Shown piece by piece: positions 8,992 to 19,203 of a DNA stretch of 64,000 bases (positions are counted from its first letter, which is position 1; the number at the start of each line of letters is the position of its first letter). Source of the stretch: Deltaproteobacteria bacterium HGW-Deltaproteobacteria-14 (GTDB lineage Bacteria > Myxococcota_A > UBA9042 > PHBI01); the NCBI GenBank assembly GCA_002841945.1, contig PHBI01000008.1, forward strand, positions 1-64,000, in the 5' to 3' direction. Made by a program: the position numbers and the translations under genes. The notes beneath the pieces were generated by a model. That model saw only the letters and a program-made list of their open reading frames with translations, was not told the DNA's origin and searched no databases.

Positions 8992-10602
8992 GTGAAATCC
9001 TGGCAGGCGGCGTCGCTGGTGCTGGTGGCGTGGGCGGCGCTGCGCCTCGGCGCGTCGGATCCGCTGCTGACCGCGGCCGACGCCGACGCGTTGAACGGCG
9101 GGATGGACCTCGCGACGGCTCTGACGGCCGACGACGGGAGCCTGGCCGAGCGCCTCCGCGTCGGGTTCGCCACCCACGAGGGCAACCCCCGGGTCGCGCT
9201 GCTGCCGCCGGACCAGAAGTGGCGGCACGCAGTCGTCGAGCCGCCGGTGGCGCGGTGGGCGGTGGCGCTGGGGATCATGCTCACGCCGGGCTCCGACGAC
9301 ACCCCGAACCTCGATCGGGCGGCCACCGGCGCCGCGCTCCTCGTGGCGTTGGCGCTGGCGCTGCTCGCCGCCGCGCTGTGGCGCCGCGACCGGATGGCCG
9401 CGCTGGTCGCTCCGGCGGTGCTGCTGAGCCTCCCCGGCGTCCTCGACGCCGCCCACGGGCCGGGCGGTGGGGCGGCCGCGCTGCTCGCGATGACGCTGCT
9501 GGTCCTCGCCGTCGACCGCCTCGCGCCTCCGGCCGCCAACCCTGGGCCAGTGGCCGAGCCGGCGGGCGCCTGGCCGGCGGCGGTCGCCTGGGCGCTGACC
9601 CTGGGGCTACACCCCGGGGCGGCGTTTCTGGTCATCCCCATCTTCGTCGCCTACGCCATCGCGCGACGCGCACTTGCGGGGGCGCCGGCAGGGGGCGGCG
9701 AGCTGCGTCTACCGCGGGCGCCGCTCAGCCTCTTCCTGCTGCCGATCCTCGGGCTGGTCGTGTTCGTCGCGCTGTGGCCGGCGCTGTGGGAGGAGACCGG
9801 CAAGCGGACCGGCAGCTGGCTCATGGACACGTGGTGGCTCTTCAACCCGCGCTACGACGTCGCCGGGGTGGCCTTCGACCAGGCGCGCGACCGGGCCGCG
9901 ATGGGCTGGACGGGGTTGGCGACCTGGGCGGCCTGGACGCCGGTGAGCGTGCTGGTCGCGTGGGTCTTCGGGGTGGCGCGGGTCGTCCGACAGGGGCGCG
10001 GGGCGCGCTGGTTCCCGCTCCTCGCGTGGGTCACGCTGATGCTCGTCGGCGCGGCGGACGGCGGCCTCTTCGGCGGTCGGCTGTCGCTCCTGCCGCTGCT
10101 GTGGGTGCCGACGGCCCTGGTGGCGGCGGGCGGGGTGGCCGAGCTCGCCGACGTCGCGCGGCGGCGTCCGGGCCCCCGCGCGACCGGCCGGGCCCGGATG
10201 ATCGCCACCGCGGTGGTGCTGGCCGTGCCCCTGGCGAGCGGGCTCACGGGGTGGCCGCCGAGCCCGCTCGGTGGGGTCGGTGGGGAGCTGCTGCGGCCGG
10301 TCCCGCTCGCGTGGCTGCGCGAGGTCGCGGTGCAGGACCCTCGCGCGCGCGTCGGGTTCACCCCCGAGCCCGAGCAGTGGCGCCCGGCGGTCGAGGTGGC
10401 GATCGACGCGGCGGAGCTGCCGCTGCGCTGGACGCCCGGGGACCGCGCCGACTGGCTCTTCGTCGTGGGTGAGCCGGCGGGGGACGTGGCCGGGCGCCTC
10501 ACCGGGGTGTCTCCGGTCCGAGAGGGTCGCCTCGGGGGCGTGACCTGTCGGGTCTACCATCTGGCGCCCGAGCGCCTGGGAGCCGCCTCGGCGCCGCGCT
10601 GA
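8992..10602 (+). CDS. Polytopic membrane protein, ArnT/PMT-like glycosyltransferase family (probable)
   Basis: A 536-residue membrane protein with about ten hydrophobic segments and a soluble C-terminal domain of about 130 residues. The layout (N-terminal membrane anchor, a first periplasmic loop with acidic residues at TAADADALNGGMDLA, then many helices) resembles GT39/ArnT-type lipid-linked sugar transferases. The loop WEETGKRTGSWLMDTWWLFNPRY between helices is aromatic-rich, as in that class. I do not recognise a specific substrate. The GTG start at 8992 is used because the nearby ATG at 8972 is out of frame and stops at once. A palindromic operator candidate lies just upstream. Confidence 0.6.
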   Translation: MKSWQAASLVLVAWAALRLGASDPLLTAADADALNGGMDLATALTADDGSLAERLRVGFATHEGNPRVALLPPDQKWRHAVVEPPVARWAVALGIMLTPGSDDTPNLDRAATGAALLVALALALLAAALWRRDRMAALVAPAVLLSLPGVLDAAHGPGGGAAALLAMTLLVLAVDRLAPPAANPGPVAEPAGAWPAAVAWALTLGLHPGAAFLVIPIFVAYAIARRALAGAPAGGGELRLPRAPLSLFLLPILGLVVFVALWPALWEETGKRTGSWLMDTWWLFNPRYDVAGVAFDQARDRAAMGWTGLATWAAWTPVSVLVAWVFGVARVVRQGRGARWFPLLAWVTLMLVGAADGGLFGGRLSLLPLLWVPTALVAAGGVAELADVARRRPGPRATGRARMIATAVVLAVPLASGLTGWPPSPLGGVGGELLRPVPLAWLREVAVQDPRARVGFTPEPEQWRPAVEVAIDAAELPLRWTPGDRADWLFVVGEPAGDVAGRLTGVSPVREGRLGGVTCRVYHLAPERLGAASAPR

Positions 10603-10741
10603 ACGTTTTCGGGGCGGCCCGGCAGGGGTGGACAATCCAGTAAAAGAGCCCCAAGGTACGGGGCGGATCGGTCACGATTCGCCTTGGCCATCATCATTGT
10701 TTCGTTTGCGCCTCGATGCCACACACCTCATCGCGTTGCGC

Positions 10742-10761
10742 GGCGCGACTGACGTCGCGCC
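10742..10761 (+). promoter_or_regulatory. Leader hairpin upstream of BON/OmpA gene
   Basis: Arms GGCGCGAC (10742-10749) and GTCGCGCC (10754-10761) pair perfectly around a TGAC tetraloop, 43 bp before the ATG at 10805. The Shine-Dalgarno GGAG follows at about 10795. It may be a 5' UTR stability hairpin or the terminator of the upstream gene; the sequence does not decide. Confidence 0.4.
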
Positions 10762-10804
10762 CCAAAGCCATCGCTCGCGCTCCCCGAACCAACCGGAGTA
10801 GGAC

Positions 10805-12181
10805 ATGCGCAAACTGATTGCGTTGGTGGGCCTCGCCGTGCTCGGTGTCGGTGGGTACTACGTCGTCCAGAAATACTCGAAGGCCATCCCGGAGAAGCTG
10901 GAGCGGAGCGCGCTCGACGCCTTGCACAAGGCGAACATCGTCGGGATCACGGTCGAGATGGACGGCCTCGACGCCACCTTGAGCGGCGCCGTCCCCACCA
11001 CCGCCCAGCGCAACGCCGCGGTCGCCGCGGTCGCGCAGGTCTCCGGCGTACGCAGCGTCGATGGGGTCGCCGTGGCCGTGCAGGCGCCCGACCGGGGACC
11101 CGGTGAGCCCGGGAGCGCCGACGTGGGGATCGACCTCGAGGCGACCTGGGCGGACGGGAAGCTGGCCGTGCGGGGCCAGGTCCACGGCCAGCAGCTCGCC
11201 GACCGCATTGCACAAAAGATCGCGCAGACATTCGATGGGGTCGAAGTGACGCGCACTGTGCAGGTGCGAGATGGTGCCCCCTCGAAGGACAAAGAAGAGG
11301 AGCTGGTCAAGCGGGTGGTCGCGGCGATCGAGGCCCTCGGGCACACCTCGCAGGGGACGCTGCGCGTGACCGACACCGGCGTGACCCTCAACGGGACGGT
11401 CGCCGACGAGGAGACGCGCGAGCAGATGACCAAGCTGCTCAAGAGCTTGACGCCGTCGGGTGAGCTGGCGCTGTCGGTGGTGGTGGCGCCGCCGGTCATC
11501 GACCCGATCGACGCCGGCCCGACCGACGAGGCGGACGTCGTCATGGCGGCGCTCGACGACGGCGCGGTGGCGCCGGACGCGGGGGGCGAGCCCGACGCCG
11601 GGTCGCCCGACGCCGAGCCTGCGGTCGACGCCGAGCCCGCGGTCGACACCGAGCCTGCCCCGGATACGGCGCCCGCGCCGGACACCGCCCCGACCCCGGA
11701 CACGCTGCCCGAGGTGGACACGGCGGTCGTCGCCGAGGCGGGCACGGCGGCCGGCGCGTCGGCGACGGCGGTCCCTCACGGGGTCGACCTGTCCGCGACG
11801 ACGCCGCTGACCGACAAGGAGTGTGACGACGTCCTGTGGTGGCTGGTGGAGGGCGACAAGCACATCCAGTTCGACAGGAAGCGCACGCTCCTGCCGGAGA
11901 GCGACGCGCGGGTCGTCCAGGCGGCGGCGATCCTGAAGCGCTGCCCGGACGCGAAGATCGAGGTCCAGGGCTACACCAACGCCTATGGCGAGCCCGACGC
12001 GCTCCGCAGCCTCGCCTACCACTGGGCGTTCAACACGCGTAAGCGGTTGATCGAGCTGGGGATCCCGAAGACTCGGATGACCGTGAAGTCTTACGGCTAC
12101 AATCGCGCTCGGTACCCGGACACCTCCGAGACGAGGCACCTCAATGATCGCGTCGAGTTCAATGTGAAGGGGGTCAAGTAG
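10805..12181 (+). CDS. BON-repeat and OmpA-like domain envelope protein
   Basis: A 458-residue protein with an N-terminal signal anchor (LIALVGLAVLGVGGYYVV). Two or three BON-type repeats of about 70 residues follow (e.g. KANIVGITVEMDGLDATLSGAVP, then GTLRVTDTGVTLNGTVADEE). Next is an Ala/Asp/Pro-rich linker of about 90 residues, then a C-terminal OmpA-like domain (IEVQGYTNAYGEPDALRSLA ... NDRVEFNV). BON domains bind membranes and OmpA domains bind peptidoglycan; the same pairing occurs in mycobacterial ArfA. The usual aspartate after the TD motif is replaced (TNAYG), so peptidoglycan binding may be altered. It opens a four-gene operon. Confidence 0.8.
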   Translation: MRKLIALVGLAVLGVGGYYVVQKYSKAIPEKLERSALDALHKANIVGITVEMDGLDATLSGAVPTTAQRNAAVAAVAQVSGVRSVDGVAVAVQAPDRGPGEPGSADVGIDLEATWADGKLAVRGQVHGQQLADRIAQKIAQTFDGVEVTRTVQVRDGAPSKDKEEELVKRVVAAIEALGHTSQGTLRVTDTGVTLNGTVADEETREQMTKLLKSLTPSGELALSVVVAPPVIDPIDAGPTDEADVVMAALDDGAVAPDAGGEPDAGSPDAEPAVDAEPAVDTEPAPDTAPAPDTAPTPDTLPEVDTAVVAEAGTAAGASATAVPHGVDLSATTPLTDKECDDVLWWLVEGDKHIQFDRKRTLLPESDARVVQAAAILKRCPDAKIEVQGYTNAYGEPDALRSLAYHWAFNTRKRLIELGIPKTRMTVKSYGYNRARYPDTSETRHLNDRVEFNVKGVK

Positions 12182-12183
12182 CC

Positions 12184-13584
12184 ATGGGGTTCTTGATTGG
12201 TGAGATCATCGCCTTCCTGGCGGGCGCGGCGTTGATCGGGCTCTTCATCGGGTGGGCGCTCTTTGGTGGCAAGAAGGCCGCCCCGGTCGCGGCTGGCGCG
12301 GGCGCCAGCGCCGAGGCGCTGAAGAAGGCCGAGACGCGAATCAAAGAGCTCGAGGCCGAGCGAGACGGCGGCGCGAGCAATCTGGTCGAGCGCGACGACG
12401 AGATCGCCCGGCTGCGCCATCAGATCGCTCAGGCCGAGCAGTACCGCGTCGAGAGCGCGGAGCGCATCGAGCAGCTGAAGACCCAGGCGGGGGTGCTCCA
12501 GGAGCAGCTCAAGGAGCGCGACGCGGACCTCGCGCTCGCGGGCGACGCGGGACCGACGCCGGGCACCGGTGTGGCCGTGGCCGAGCTGACCCAGCGGCTG
12601 CACGAACGTGAGCTCGAGCTGAAGAAGCTGCAGGTGCGCTACGACGACCTGGCGAGCGCGGCGGGGCCCGACGCTCCCTCGGTGGCTGAGCTCAAGGCGC
12701 AGATCAACGAGCTGCGCGCGACGCTGGAGAGCGGTGGTGAGATCGCCGGCGGCGGCGAGAGCGAGCCGGTCTCCCGCCTGATGGAGCAGAACGCGAAGCT
12801 CTCCGAGGAGAACCTTGGGCTCAAGGCGGCCTACGAGGCGGCGGAGCGCTCCCTCGAGGAGCAGGACGGCGCGATGGATCAGCTGAGCCAGGTGCTCCTG
12901 AAGTCGCAGCAGGAGTCCGCGGCGCTCAAGCAGGAGCTCGCGTCGCTGAAGGCGCAGGCGGGGCGGAGCTCCGAGCTCGGTATCACCTTCCCGCCGCCGC
13001 TGCCCGCGGGGCGCGCGGTGGCTCCGTTGGCGGTCGAGGACGCGGCGGAGGAGGAGGACGCGACCCGCGCGATCGCCGCCTTCGATCTGCCGGACGACGA
13101 CGACGACGACGAGCTCCCGCCGCCGCCGCCGCTCCCGCCCGCGCCGCCGCAGCCCGCCGCGGCGCTGCCGGTGCCGGTCGTCGAGGAGGTCGAGCCCGAG
13201 GAGGCGACGGTGGCCATCCAGGTCTTCGACCTGCCCGACGAGGGCCCGCCGCAGCTTCCCCCGGCCGCCGCCGAGGACGAGGAGGAGGCGGACGAGGCGA
13301 CGGTCGCGATGCCGGTCTTCGACCTCGACGAGGACACCGAGCTCGACGCGTCGGCGGCGCCGCCCGTCGAGGTGGACGGCGCGGACGACCTCAAGCGCAT
13401 CAAGGGGATCGGCCCGGCGACGGAGAAGCGGCTCAAGGCCGCCGGGATCGAGAGCTGGTCACAGCTCGCCGCCCTCGACGACGCGGGGATCGACGCGCTG
13501 GCCGAAGAGATCAAGGTGTCGGCGGACAAGATCAGGAAGGAGGAGTGGGCCGAGCAGGCTCGCGACCTCCAGGCCAACGGGTGA
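12184..13584 (+). CDS. Membrane-anchored coiled-coil protein with C-terminal helix-hairpin-helix
   Basis: A 466-residue protein starting 2 nt after the preceding stop. One N-terminal membrane helix (IIAFLAGAALIGLFIGWALF) is followed by about 230 residues of heptad-like coiled coil. An acidic and proline-rich disordered region (DDDDDDELPPPPPLPP, with three repeats of a TRAIAAFDLPD/TVAIQVFDLPD/TVAMPVFDLDE motif) comes next. The C-terminus is a helix-hairpin-helix domain (DDLKRIKGIGPATEKRLKAA) of the kind found at the end of many envelope-associated bacterial proteins. The three short repeats could be docking motifs. Function unknown. Confidence 0.75.
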   Translation: MGFLIGEIIAFLAGAALIGLFIGWALFGGKKAAPVAAGAGASAEALKKAETRIKELEAERDGGASNLVERDDEIARLRHQIAQAEQYRVESAERIEQLKTQAGVLQEQLKERDADLALAGDAGPTPGTGVAVAELTQRLHERELELKKLQVRYDDLASAAGPDAPSVAELKAQINELRATLESGGEIAGGGESEPVSRLMEQNAKLSEENLGLKAAYEAAERSLEEQDGAMDQLSQVLLKSQQESAALKQELASLKAQAGRSSELGITFPPPLPAGRAVAPLAVEDAAEEEDATRAIAAFDLPDDDDDDELPPPPPLPPAPPQPAAALPVPVVEEVEPEEATVAIQVFDLPDEGPPQLPPAAAEDEEEADEATVAMPVFDLDEDTELDASAAPPVEVDGADDLKRIKGIGPATEKRLKAAGIESWSQLAALDDAGIDALAEEIKVSADKIRKEEWAEQARDLQANG

Positions 13585-14204
13585 GCCTCGAGATCGAGCT
13601 GAAGCTGGCGCTCGCCGATCCCGGCCGGCTCGGGGCGCTCCTGGCCGCGCTGCCGGAGCCGGCGGCGGTGGTCGAGCAGCGCAACCACTACTTCGTGGAC
13701 GACGGCCGCGCGGCGGCGGGTGTTCCGGCGATGGTGCGGGTGCGCGAGAGCTTCGAGGAGCGCGACGGCGCGATGGCGCTGCGGGCCATCACGCTGACCG
13801 TCAAGCGACGCCACCAGACCGTGGACGGGCTGTTCGTGGCCGAGGAGCACGAGCAGCCGCTCGAAGGCGCGCTGTGGGAGGCGATCGGGCGCGGTGCGGC
13901 GGCCCTCGAGGCCGTCACTGGGCCGGCGCTCGACTGGCTCCGGGCCCAGGGACCGCTCGGGCCGCTGCGGCGCCAGGGGGCGATGACCAACCGGCGCCAC
14001 GTGGTCCCGCTCGGGGGCTTCACCCTCGAGGTCGATCGGACGGTGTTCCCGGACGGCTCGGTGGACGCCGAGGTCGAGGTGGAGACCGAGGACGCCGTCG
14101 GGGCCCGCGCGGTCGTCGAGGCGGCGGCCGCCGCGGCCGGGGTCGCGTTGGTCGACCAGACGGCGACGAAGTACGCGCGCTTCCTCGTCCGCGGTGGGGC
14201 GTGA
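13581..14204 (+). CDS. CYTH domain (triphosphate tunnel metalloenzyme) protein
   Basis: A 207-residue protein starting at GTG 13581, overlapping the previous stop (GTGA), so translation is coupled. It begins with the CYTH signature ExExK (EIELK), whose side chains bind metal and triphosphate, and has the alternating basic/acidic strands of the tunnel fold (MVRVRESF, ITLTVKRRHQT, FTLEVDRTVFPDGS, EVEVETED). Family members hydrolyse thiamine triphosphate, inorganic triphosphate or polyphosphate, or cyclise ATP; the sequence alone does not decide. It lies in an operon with envelope-type proteins. Confidence 0.8.
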   Translation: MSLEIELKLALADPGRLGALLAALPEPAAVVEQRNHYFVDDGRAAAGVPAMVRVRESFEERDGAMALRAITLTVKRRHQTVDGLFVAEEHEQPLEGALWEAIGRGAAALEAVTGPALDWLRAQGPLGPLRRQGAMTNRRHVVPLGGFTLEVDRTVFPDGSVDAEVEVETEDAVGARAVVEAAAAAAGVALVDQTATKYARFLVRGGA

Positions 14205-15286
14205 CCCGGCGGACGCTCTTCGACGCGCTGTCGAACGCGGTCCTCGGGCGGGCGCCGCGGCACCCGCTGCCGCCGGCCAACGCGCCCAGGTTTCGGGCCG
14301 AGGCCGGGCTGCCCCACGTCGAGAGCTGGTTCGTGCGCGCCAACGCCCCGGACGCGCCCCGGGCGCTGTGGTTGAAGGCCACCATCCTCGCCCCGCGCGG
14401 CGGCGGCGCGAGCGCCGACGCGTGGGCCATCGCCTTCGACGGCGAGGCTGGTCGGACCTACGCGACGCGGCTCATGATCCCGTTGTCCGAGGCGGACTTT
14501 CGCTCGAGCGACGGGGCGGCGAGCGCGGTCGTGGGGCCGTGCCGCTTCACCTTCGGCGATGAGGGTGCCGCCAGCGGCGCGCTCGTCGACCCCCGCGACG
14601 GCGCGGCGACCTGGGACCTCGCCTGGCGCCCGCTCGCCGGGCCGCTGGGGGCGCCGCTGGTGCTCTTCCCCCACGCCGGGATGCTGACGCGGTCGTTTCC
14701 GCGCTCGAAGCTCCTGACGCCGGTGGCCGCCGCGTCGTTCTCTGGCGCGCTGGAGGTGTTCGGCGAGCGCTGGGACCTGACCGGCTGGCGCGGGATGCAG
14801 GGGCACAACTGGGGCCGCGAGCACGCCCCGGAGTACGCCTGGGGTCACGTCCTCTTCGCTGACGCAGGGGGTGAGGCGGAGTGCGTGGCCGAGGGGTTCT
14901 CGGCGCGGATCCGGCTCGCTCGCCGGCTCTCCCCACGCCTGAGCGCGCTGGTCGTGCGACGCGGGGACGAGGTGTACCGCTTCGATCGGACCCTCGACTT
15001 CTGGCGGCAGCGGGCGTCGATCGACGACCTGGCGTGGACCCTTCGGCTCGCGTCCCCCGACGGCGTGGCGGAGCTCGCCATGGCGGCCACCCCAGAGGCG
15101 ATGGTGTGCCTCGGCTACCGCAACCCCGACGGCACCCTGGCGTACTGCTACAACTCCAAGCTCGCGGGCGCGGCGCTCACCGTGACCCCACGCGCCGGCG
15201 CCCCGTTTCGCTGCGAGAGCGCCCACGGCGGCGCCTTTGAGCTGCTCACACGGACCCCGGACCCGCGCTTCCCGCGCGTGGTGTGA
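14201..15286 (+). CDS. AttH/CrtC-like lipocalin-fold protein
   Basis: A 361-residue protein whose GTG start overlaps the CYTH stop (GTGA). It carries the segment GMQGHNWGREHAPEYAWGH, close to the GxxGHNWGxxH...W.H pattern of the AttH, CrtC and tocopherol-cyclase-like lipocalin superfamily. Those proteins handle hydrophobic isoprenoid or lipid substrates. The rest is beta-rich with two halves, as expected for a double lipocalin. There is no obvious signal peptide. Substrate and reaction unknown; coupling to the CYTH gene suggests a phosphorylated lipid or small-molecule context, which is inference. Confidence 0.6.
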   Translation: MTRRTLFDALSNAVLGRAPRHPLPPANAPRFRAEAGLPHVESWFVRANAPDAPRALWLKATILAPRGGGASADAWAIAFDGEAGRTYATRLMIPLSEADFRSSDGAASAVVGPCRFTFGDEGAASGALVDPRDGAATWDLAWRPLAGPLGAPLVLFPHAGMLTRSFPRSKLLTPVAAASFSGALEVFGERWDLTGWRGMQGHNWGREHAPEYAWGHVLFADAGGEAECVAEGFSARIRLARRLSPRLSALVVRRGDEVYRFDRTLDFWRQRASIDDLAWTLRLASPDGVAELAMAATPEAMVCLGYRNPDGTLAYCYNSKLAGAALTVTPRAGAPFRCESAHGGAFELLTRTPDPRFPRVV

Positions 15287-15386
15287 CCCGACTGAACTCC
15301 GCGCGGCGCGGCGCGGCGCGCGACCTAGACCTACGCTTGGGCAACCATGGCGTCGCAAACGGTCGCCGACCTGCCGGCGCTCGTGG

Positions 15387-17774
15387 TCAAGCGCGGGGGC
15401 GTCCGTCCACGCGCTCGGCGAGGCTGCGCCAGACGCTCGCCTCGACCTCGCGCACCTCGGGGTCGGCCAGGGTCCGCTCGGGGTGGCGCAGGGTCACCGA
15501 CCAGGCCATGCTCTTGTGCCCCTCGGGGACCCCCGCGCCGGTGTAGACCGACTGGAACGCCACGGCCTTGATGCGGTCCGGGGCGGCCGCCGCGATCGCC
15601 GCCTGCACGTCGGCCGCGGCGATGTTGCGCTGCACGATAACGGCGAAGTCGCGGAACACGGAGGGGAAGCGCGGAAGCGGCTCGTAGCTCGGCGGGAGGG
15701 CCTCGCTGCGACGCCACACGTCGAGGTCGAGCTCGAACACCGCGGCCTGCTGGCGCAGCTCGAGCTTCATCGCGACGGCGGGGTGCACCTCGGCGAGGTG
15801 CCCGATGACGACGCCGGCGAGGCTGAGCGTGGCCTGACGCACCGGGTGGGCCCAGGCGTGCGACACGCCGCCGCCACGGACGGTCAGCGGCGTGCGGTCG
15901 ATGGCGCGGGCGAGCCCCGCGAGGGCGTCACGGAGCTCGAAGAAGGTGGCGGCGGTGGGCCCGTCGGGGAGCTCGGCGACCAGGCCGGCCAGCATCACCG
16001 GCTGGTCGGCGACCTCGCTCGGGTGCGGGTGATAGACGCGGCCGACCTCGAAGAAGCGGAGGCCGTCGAAGCCGCGGGTGTTCTTCTCGGCGGCGCCGAG
16101 GAGCCCCGGGACGAGAGAGCGCCGGAGCGCCGGCATCTCGGCGCTGATGGGGTTCTTCAGCGTCAGCCGCTCGCCCGGGGTGACGCCGATGCGGGCGAGC
16201 AGGGGTTCGAAGTCGAAGGAGTAGGTCTGGAGCTCGTCGAGGCCGCCGGTCTGGGTCAGATACCCGCGGACCGCGTGCTCGAAGCGCTTGCGGGCGTTGG
16301 CGTCCGGGCGGATGAGCTTCACCTCCGGGGGCTCGGGGGTGATGTTGTCGTAGCCGTGGATGCGGCCGACCTCCTCGATGAGGTCCTCCTTGATGCCGAT
16401 GTCCTTGGTGGCGCGCCAGGAGGGGACGATGACGTCGAAGATCCCTGGCTGCGGCTCGCTGACCGCGAAGTCCAGACCGGTCAGGATCTCGCGGATCCGC
16501 GCGGCGCCCAGCGCGGCCCCGAGGCGCCGCTCGACGAGCGCCACCGGCAGGCGGATGTGGGTCGGCGCGGCGTAGGGGGCGGCGACGTCCATGAACGCGG
16601 AGGTCACGCGCGCGCCGGGGCAGAGCGTGAGCACGAGCCGGCAGAAGGCGCGCGAGGCGTCCTCGACGAGGTGGGGGTCGAGGCTCTTCTCGAAGCGGGC
16701 CGAGGACTCGGTGCGGATCCCGAGGCGCTGTGCGGTGACGCGGATCACCGCCGCGTCGAAGTTGGCCGCCTCGAGCACCATCGCGGTGGTGTCGTCCTTG
16801 ATCTCGGAGTTCTCGCCGCCCATCACGCCGGCGAGGGCCACCCCGCGGTCGGCGTCGGCGATGAGCAGGTCGGTCGCGTCGAGGGCGCGCCGCTGGCCGT
16901 CGAGGGTGGTGAAGGCTTCACCGGCGCCGGCGCGGCGGACGACGATGGCGGCGCCGCTGATCTGGCGGGCGTCGAAGGCGTGCAGCGGGTTGCCGGTGTC
17001 GAGCATCACGAAGTTGGTGGCGTCGACGACGTTGCTGATGGGGCGGGTGCCGACCCGGGCGAGCAGCAGGCGCAGCCACAGCGGCGAGGGGGCGATGGTG
17101 ACGCCGTCGAGGCAGACCGCCGAGTAGCGCGGGCAGGCCGTCGGGTCGTCGACGCGGATCGTCAGCGGGCGGGCGTCGGTGAAGGCGACCTCGAGGTCCT
17201 GGGGCAGGAGCTCGCGGCCGAGGAGCGCGGCGACCTCGCGGGCGATGCCGCGGTGACCCCACAGGTCCGGGCGGTGGGTGAGCGACTTGTTGTCGACCTC
17301 GAACAGCGTGTCGACCACCGGGTAGGCGTCCGCGAACACCGTGCCCGCGGCGGGGGCGCCGTCGAGGACGAGGATGCCGGCGTGCTCCTCGGAGAGGCCG
17401 AGCTCGCGCTCGCTGGCGATCATCCCGTGGGACTCGACGCCGGCGACGGTGGCGACGGCGATCTCGAGCTCGCCCAGCTTGGCCCCGGGCAGGGCGACGA
17501 CGACGTCCTGGCCGGCGGCGACGTTGGGGGCGCCGCAGACGATGGTGCGGACCCCGTGGGCGCCGGTGTCGACGCGGGTGACGCGGACGTGCTTGCCCTC
17601 GATGGCGTTGACCTCGAGGACGCGGCCGACGACGACGTTCGGGCCGAGGTCGGCGCCGACGCGGTGGACGCCCTCGAGCTCGGCGACGGCGAGGGTGAAG
17701 CGCTTGGCGAGGACGTCGAGGTCGACGCCGGTCAGGTCGACGTGGCGACCGAGCCAGTTGGTGGAGATGTACAT
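15387..17774 (-). CDS. pheT: Phenylalanyl-tRNA synthetase beta subunit
   Basis: PheT (795 aa, normal length) of the heterotetrameric synthetase. In order: the EMAP/OB-type tRNA-binding domain near residues 40-150 (LGELEIAVATVAGVESHGMI), the B3/B4 editing region (about 210-380), the B5 domain, the inactive class II core (SFDFEPLLARIGVTPGERLT ... MPALRRSLVPGLL), and the C-terminal ferredoxin-fold anticodon-binding domain (PRFPSVFRDFAVIV ... MAWSVTLRHPERTL). It follows pheS by 4 nt on the same strand. Confidence 0.97.
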   Translation of the reverse strand: MYISTNWLGRHVDLTGVDLDVLAKRFTLAVAELEGVHRVGADLGPNVVVGRVLEVNAIEGKHVRVTRVDTGAHGVRTIVCGAPNVAAGQDVVVALPGAKLGELEIAVATVAGVESHGMIASERELGLSEEHAGILVLDGAPAAGTVFADAYPVVDTLFEVDNKSLTHRPDLWGHRGIAREVAALLGRELLPQDLEVAFTDARPLTIRVDDPTACPRYSAVCLDGVTIAPSPLWLRLLLARVGTRPISNVVDATNFVMLDTGNPLHAFDARQISGAAIVVRRAGAGEAFTTLDGQRRALDATDLLIADADRGVALAGVMGGENSEIKDDTTAMVLEAANFDAAVIRVTAQRLGIRTESSARFEKSLDPHLVEDASRAFCRLVLTLCPGARVTSAFMDVAAPYAAPTHIRLPVALVERRLGAALGAARIREILTGLDFAVSEPQPGIFDVIVPSWRATKDIGIKEDLIEEVGRIHGYDNITPEPPEVKLIRPDANARKRFEHAVRGYLTQTGGLDELQTYSFDFEPLLARIGVTPGERLTLKNPISAEMPALRRSLVPGLLGAAEKNTRGFDGLRFFEVGRVYHPHPSEVADQPVMLAGLVAELPDGPTAATFFELRDALAGLARAIDRTPLTVRGGGVSHAWAHPVRQATLSLAGVVIGHLAEVHPAVAMKLELRQQAAVFELDLDVWRRSEALPPSYEPLPRFPSVFRDFAVIVQRNIAAADVQAAIAAAAPDRIKAVAFQSVYTGAGVPEGHKSMAWSVTLRHPERTLADPEVREVEASVWRSLAERVDGRPRA

Positions 17775-17778
17775 CGCC

Positions 17779-18819
<1,041 letters not shown>

Positions 18820-18956
18820 GGGGCCTCACGTCTCTGGAGCCTCGGAGGCCGCGGACGATAGCCAATGCGCCCGCGCCCGTCGAGGGTCAATGCGCGGGAG
18901 CGGGGGAGAGCGCGGCCAGCGGGACGCCCACCGCCCGACGGCGCGGGCGGCAGGGG

Positions 18957-19066
18957 TCAGGCAAGGCCGAAGCGGACGAAAGTAAAAAGTGAGGGTGCCT
19001 GACCCCTTGCATCAGGCAAGGCCGAAGCGGACGAAAGTAAAAAGTGAGGGTGCCTGACCCCTTGCA
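18957..19066. repeat. Perfect 55-bp tandem duplication of the GGGGTCAGGCACC element
   Basis: Two identical 55-bp units at 18957-19011 and 19012-19066. Each contains, on the minus strand, the core GGGGTCAGGCACCCTCAC followed by TTTTTACTTTCGTCC and GCTTCGGCC. They are non-coding and lie between pheS and the 3' end of murD. Related copies lie at 19109-19173 (same orientation), 19185-19215 (inverted) and 63041-63074. The 370-bp stretch 18820-19189 holds no gene, only this repeat cluster and the pheS upstream region. Confidence 0.85.
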
Positions 19067-19173
19067 TGATCCCTCGTAGGAGGGGAAAGGCCGAAGTGAC
19101 CCCTTGCATGATCCCTCGTAGGAGGGGAAAGGCCGAAGCGGACAAAAGTAAAAAGTGAGGGTGCCTGACCCCT
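19067..19173. repeat. Second tandem unit with TGATCCCTCGTAGGAGGGG and a further core copy
   Basis: The unit TGATCCCTCGTAGGAGGGG plus AAAGGCCGAAG occurs at 19067 and 19109. The first copy is short (42 bp, lacking the core), and the second leads into a third core copy ending at 19173. CCCTCGTAGGAGGG can fold on itself. The mosaic suggests repeated slippage or recombination of the element. Confidence 0.75.
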
Positions 19174-19203
19174 AGGGGGTCCATGGGGGTCAGGCACCCT
19201 CAC
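19155..19203. terminator. Perfect 18-bp hairpin formed by inverted element copies at the murD 3' end
   Basis: Arms 19155-19172 (GTGAGGGTGCCTGACCCC) and 19186-19203 (its exact complement) are separated by 13 nt. The right arm overlaps the last murD codons and stop. The stem is long enough to act as a terminator or mRNA end stabiliser for murC-murD, and it insulates pheS upstream DNA. Confidence 0.6.

Noticed and set aside
18957..19203. CRISPR-like array
   Set aside because: Only two or three repeat units without spacers of uniform length and with no cas genes; better explained as a dispersed palindromic element.
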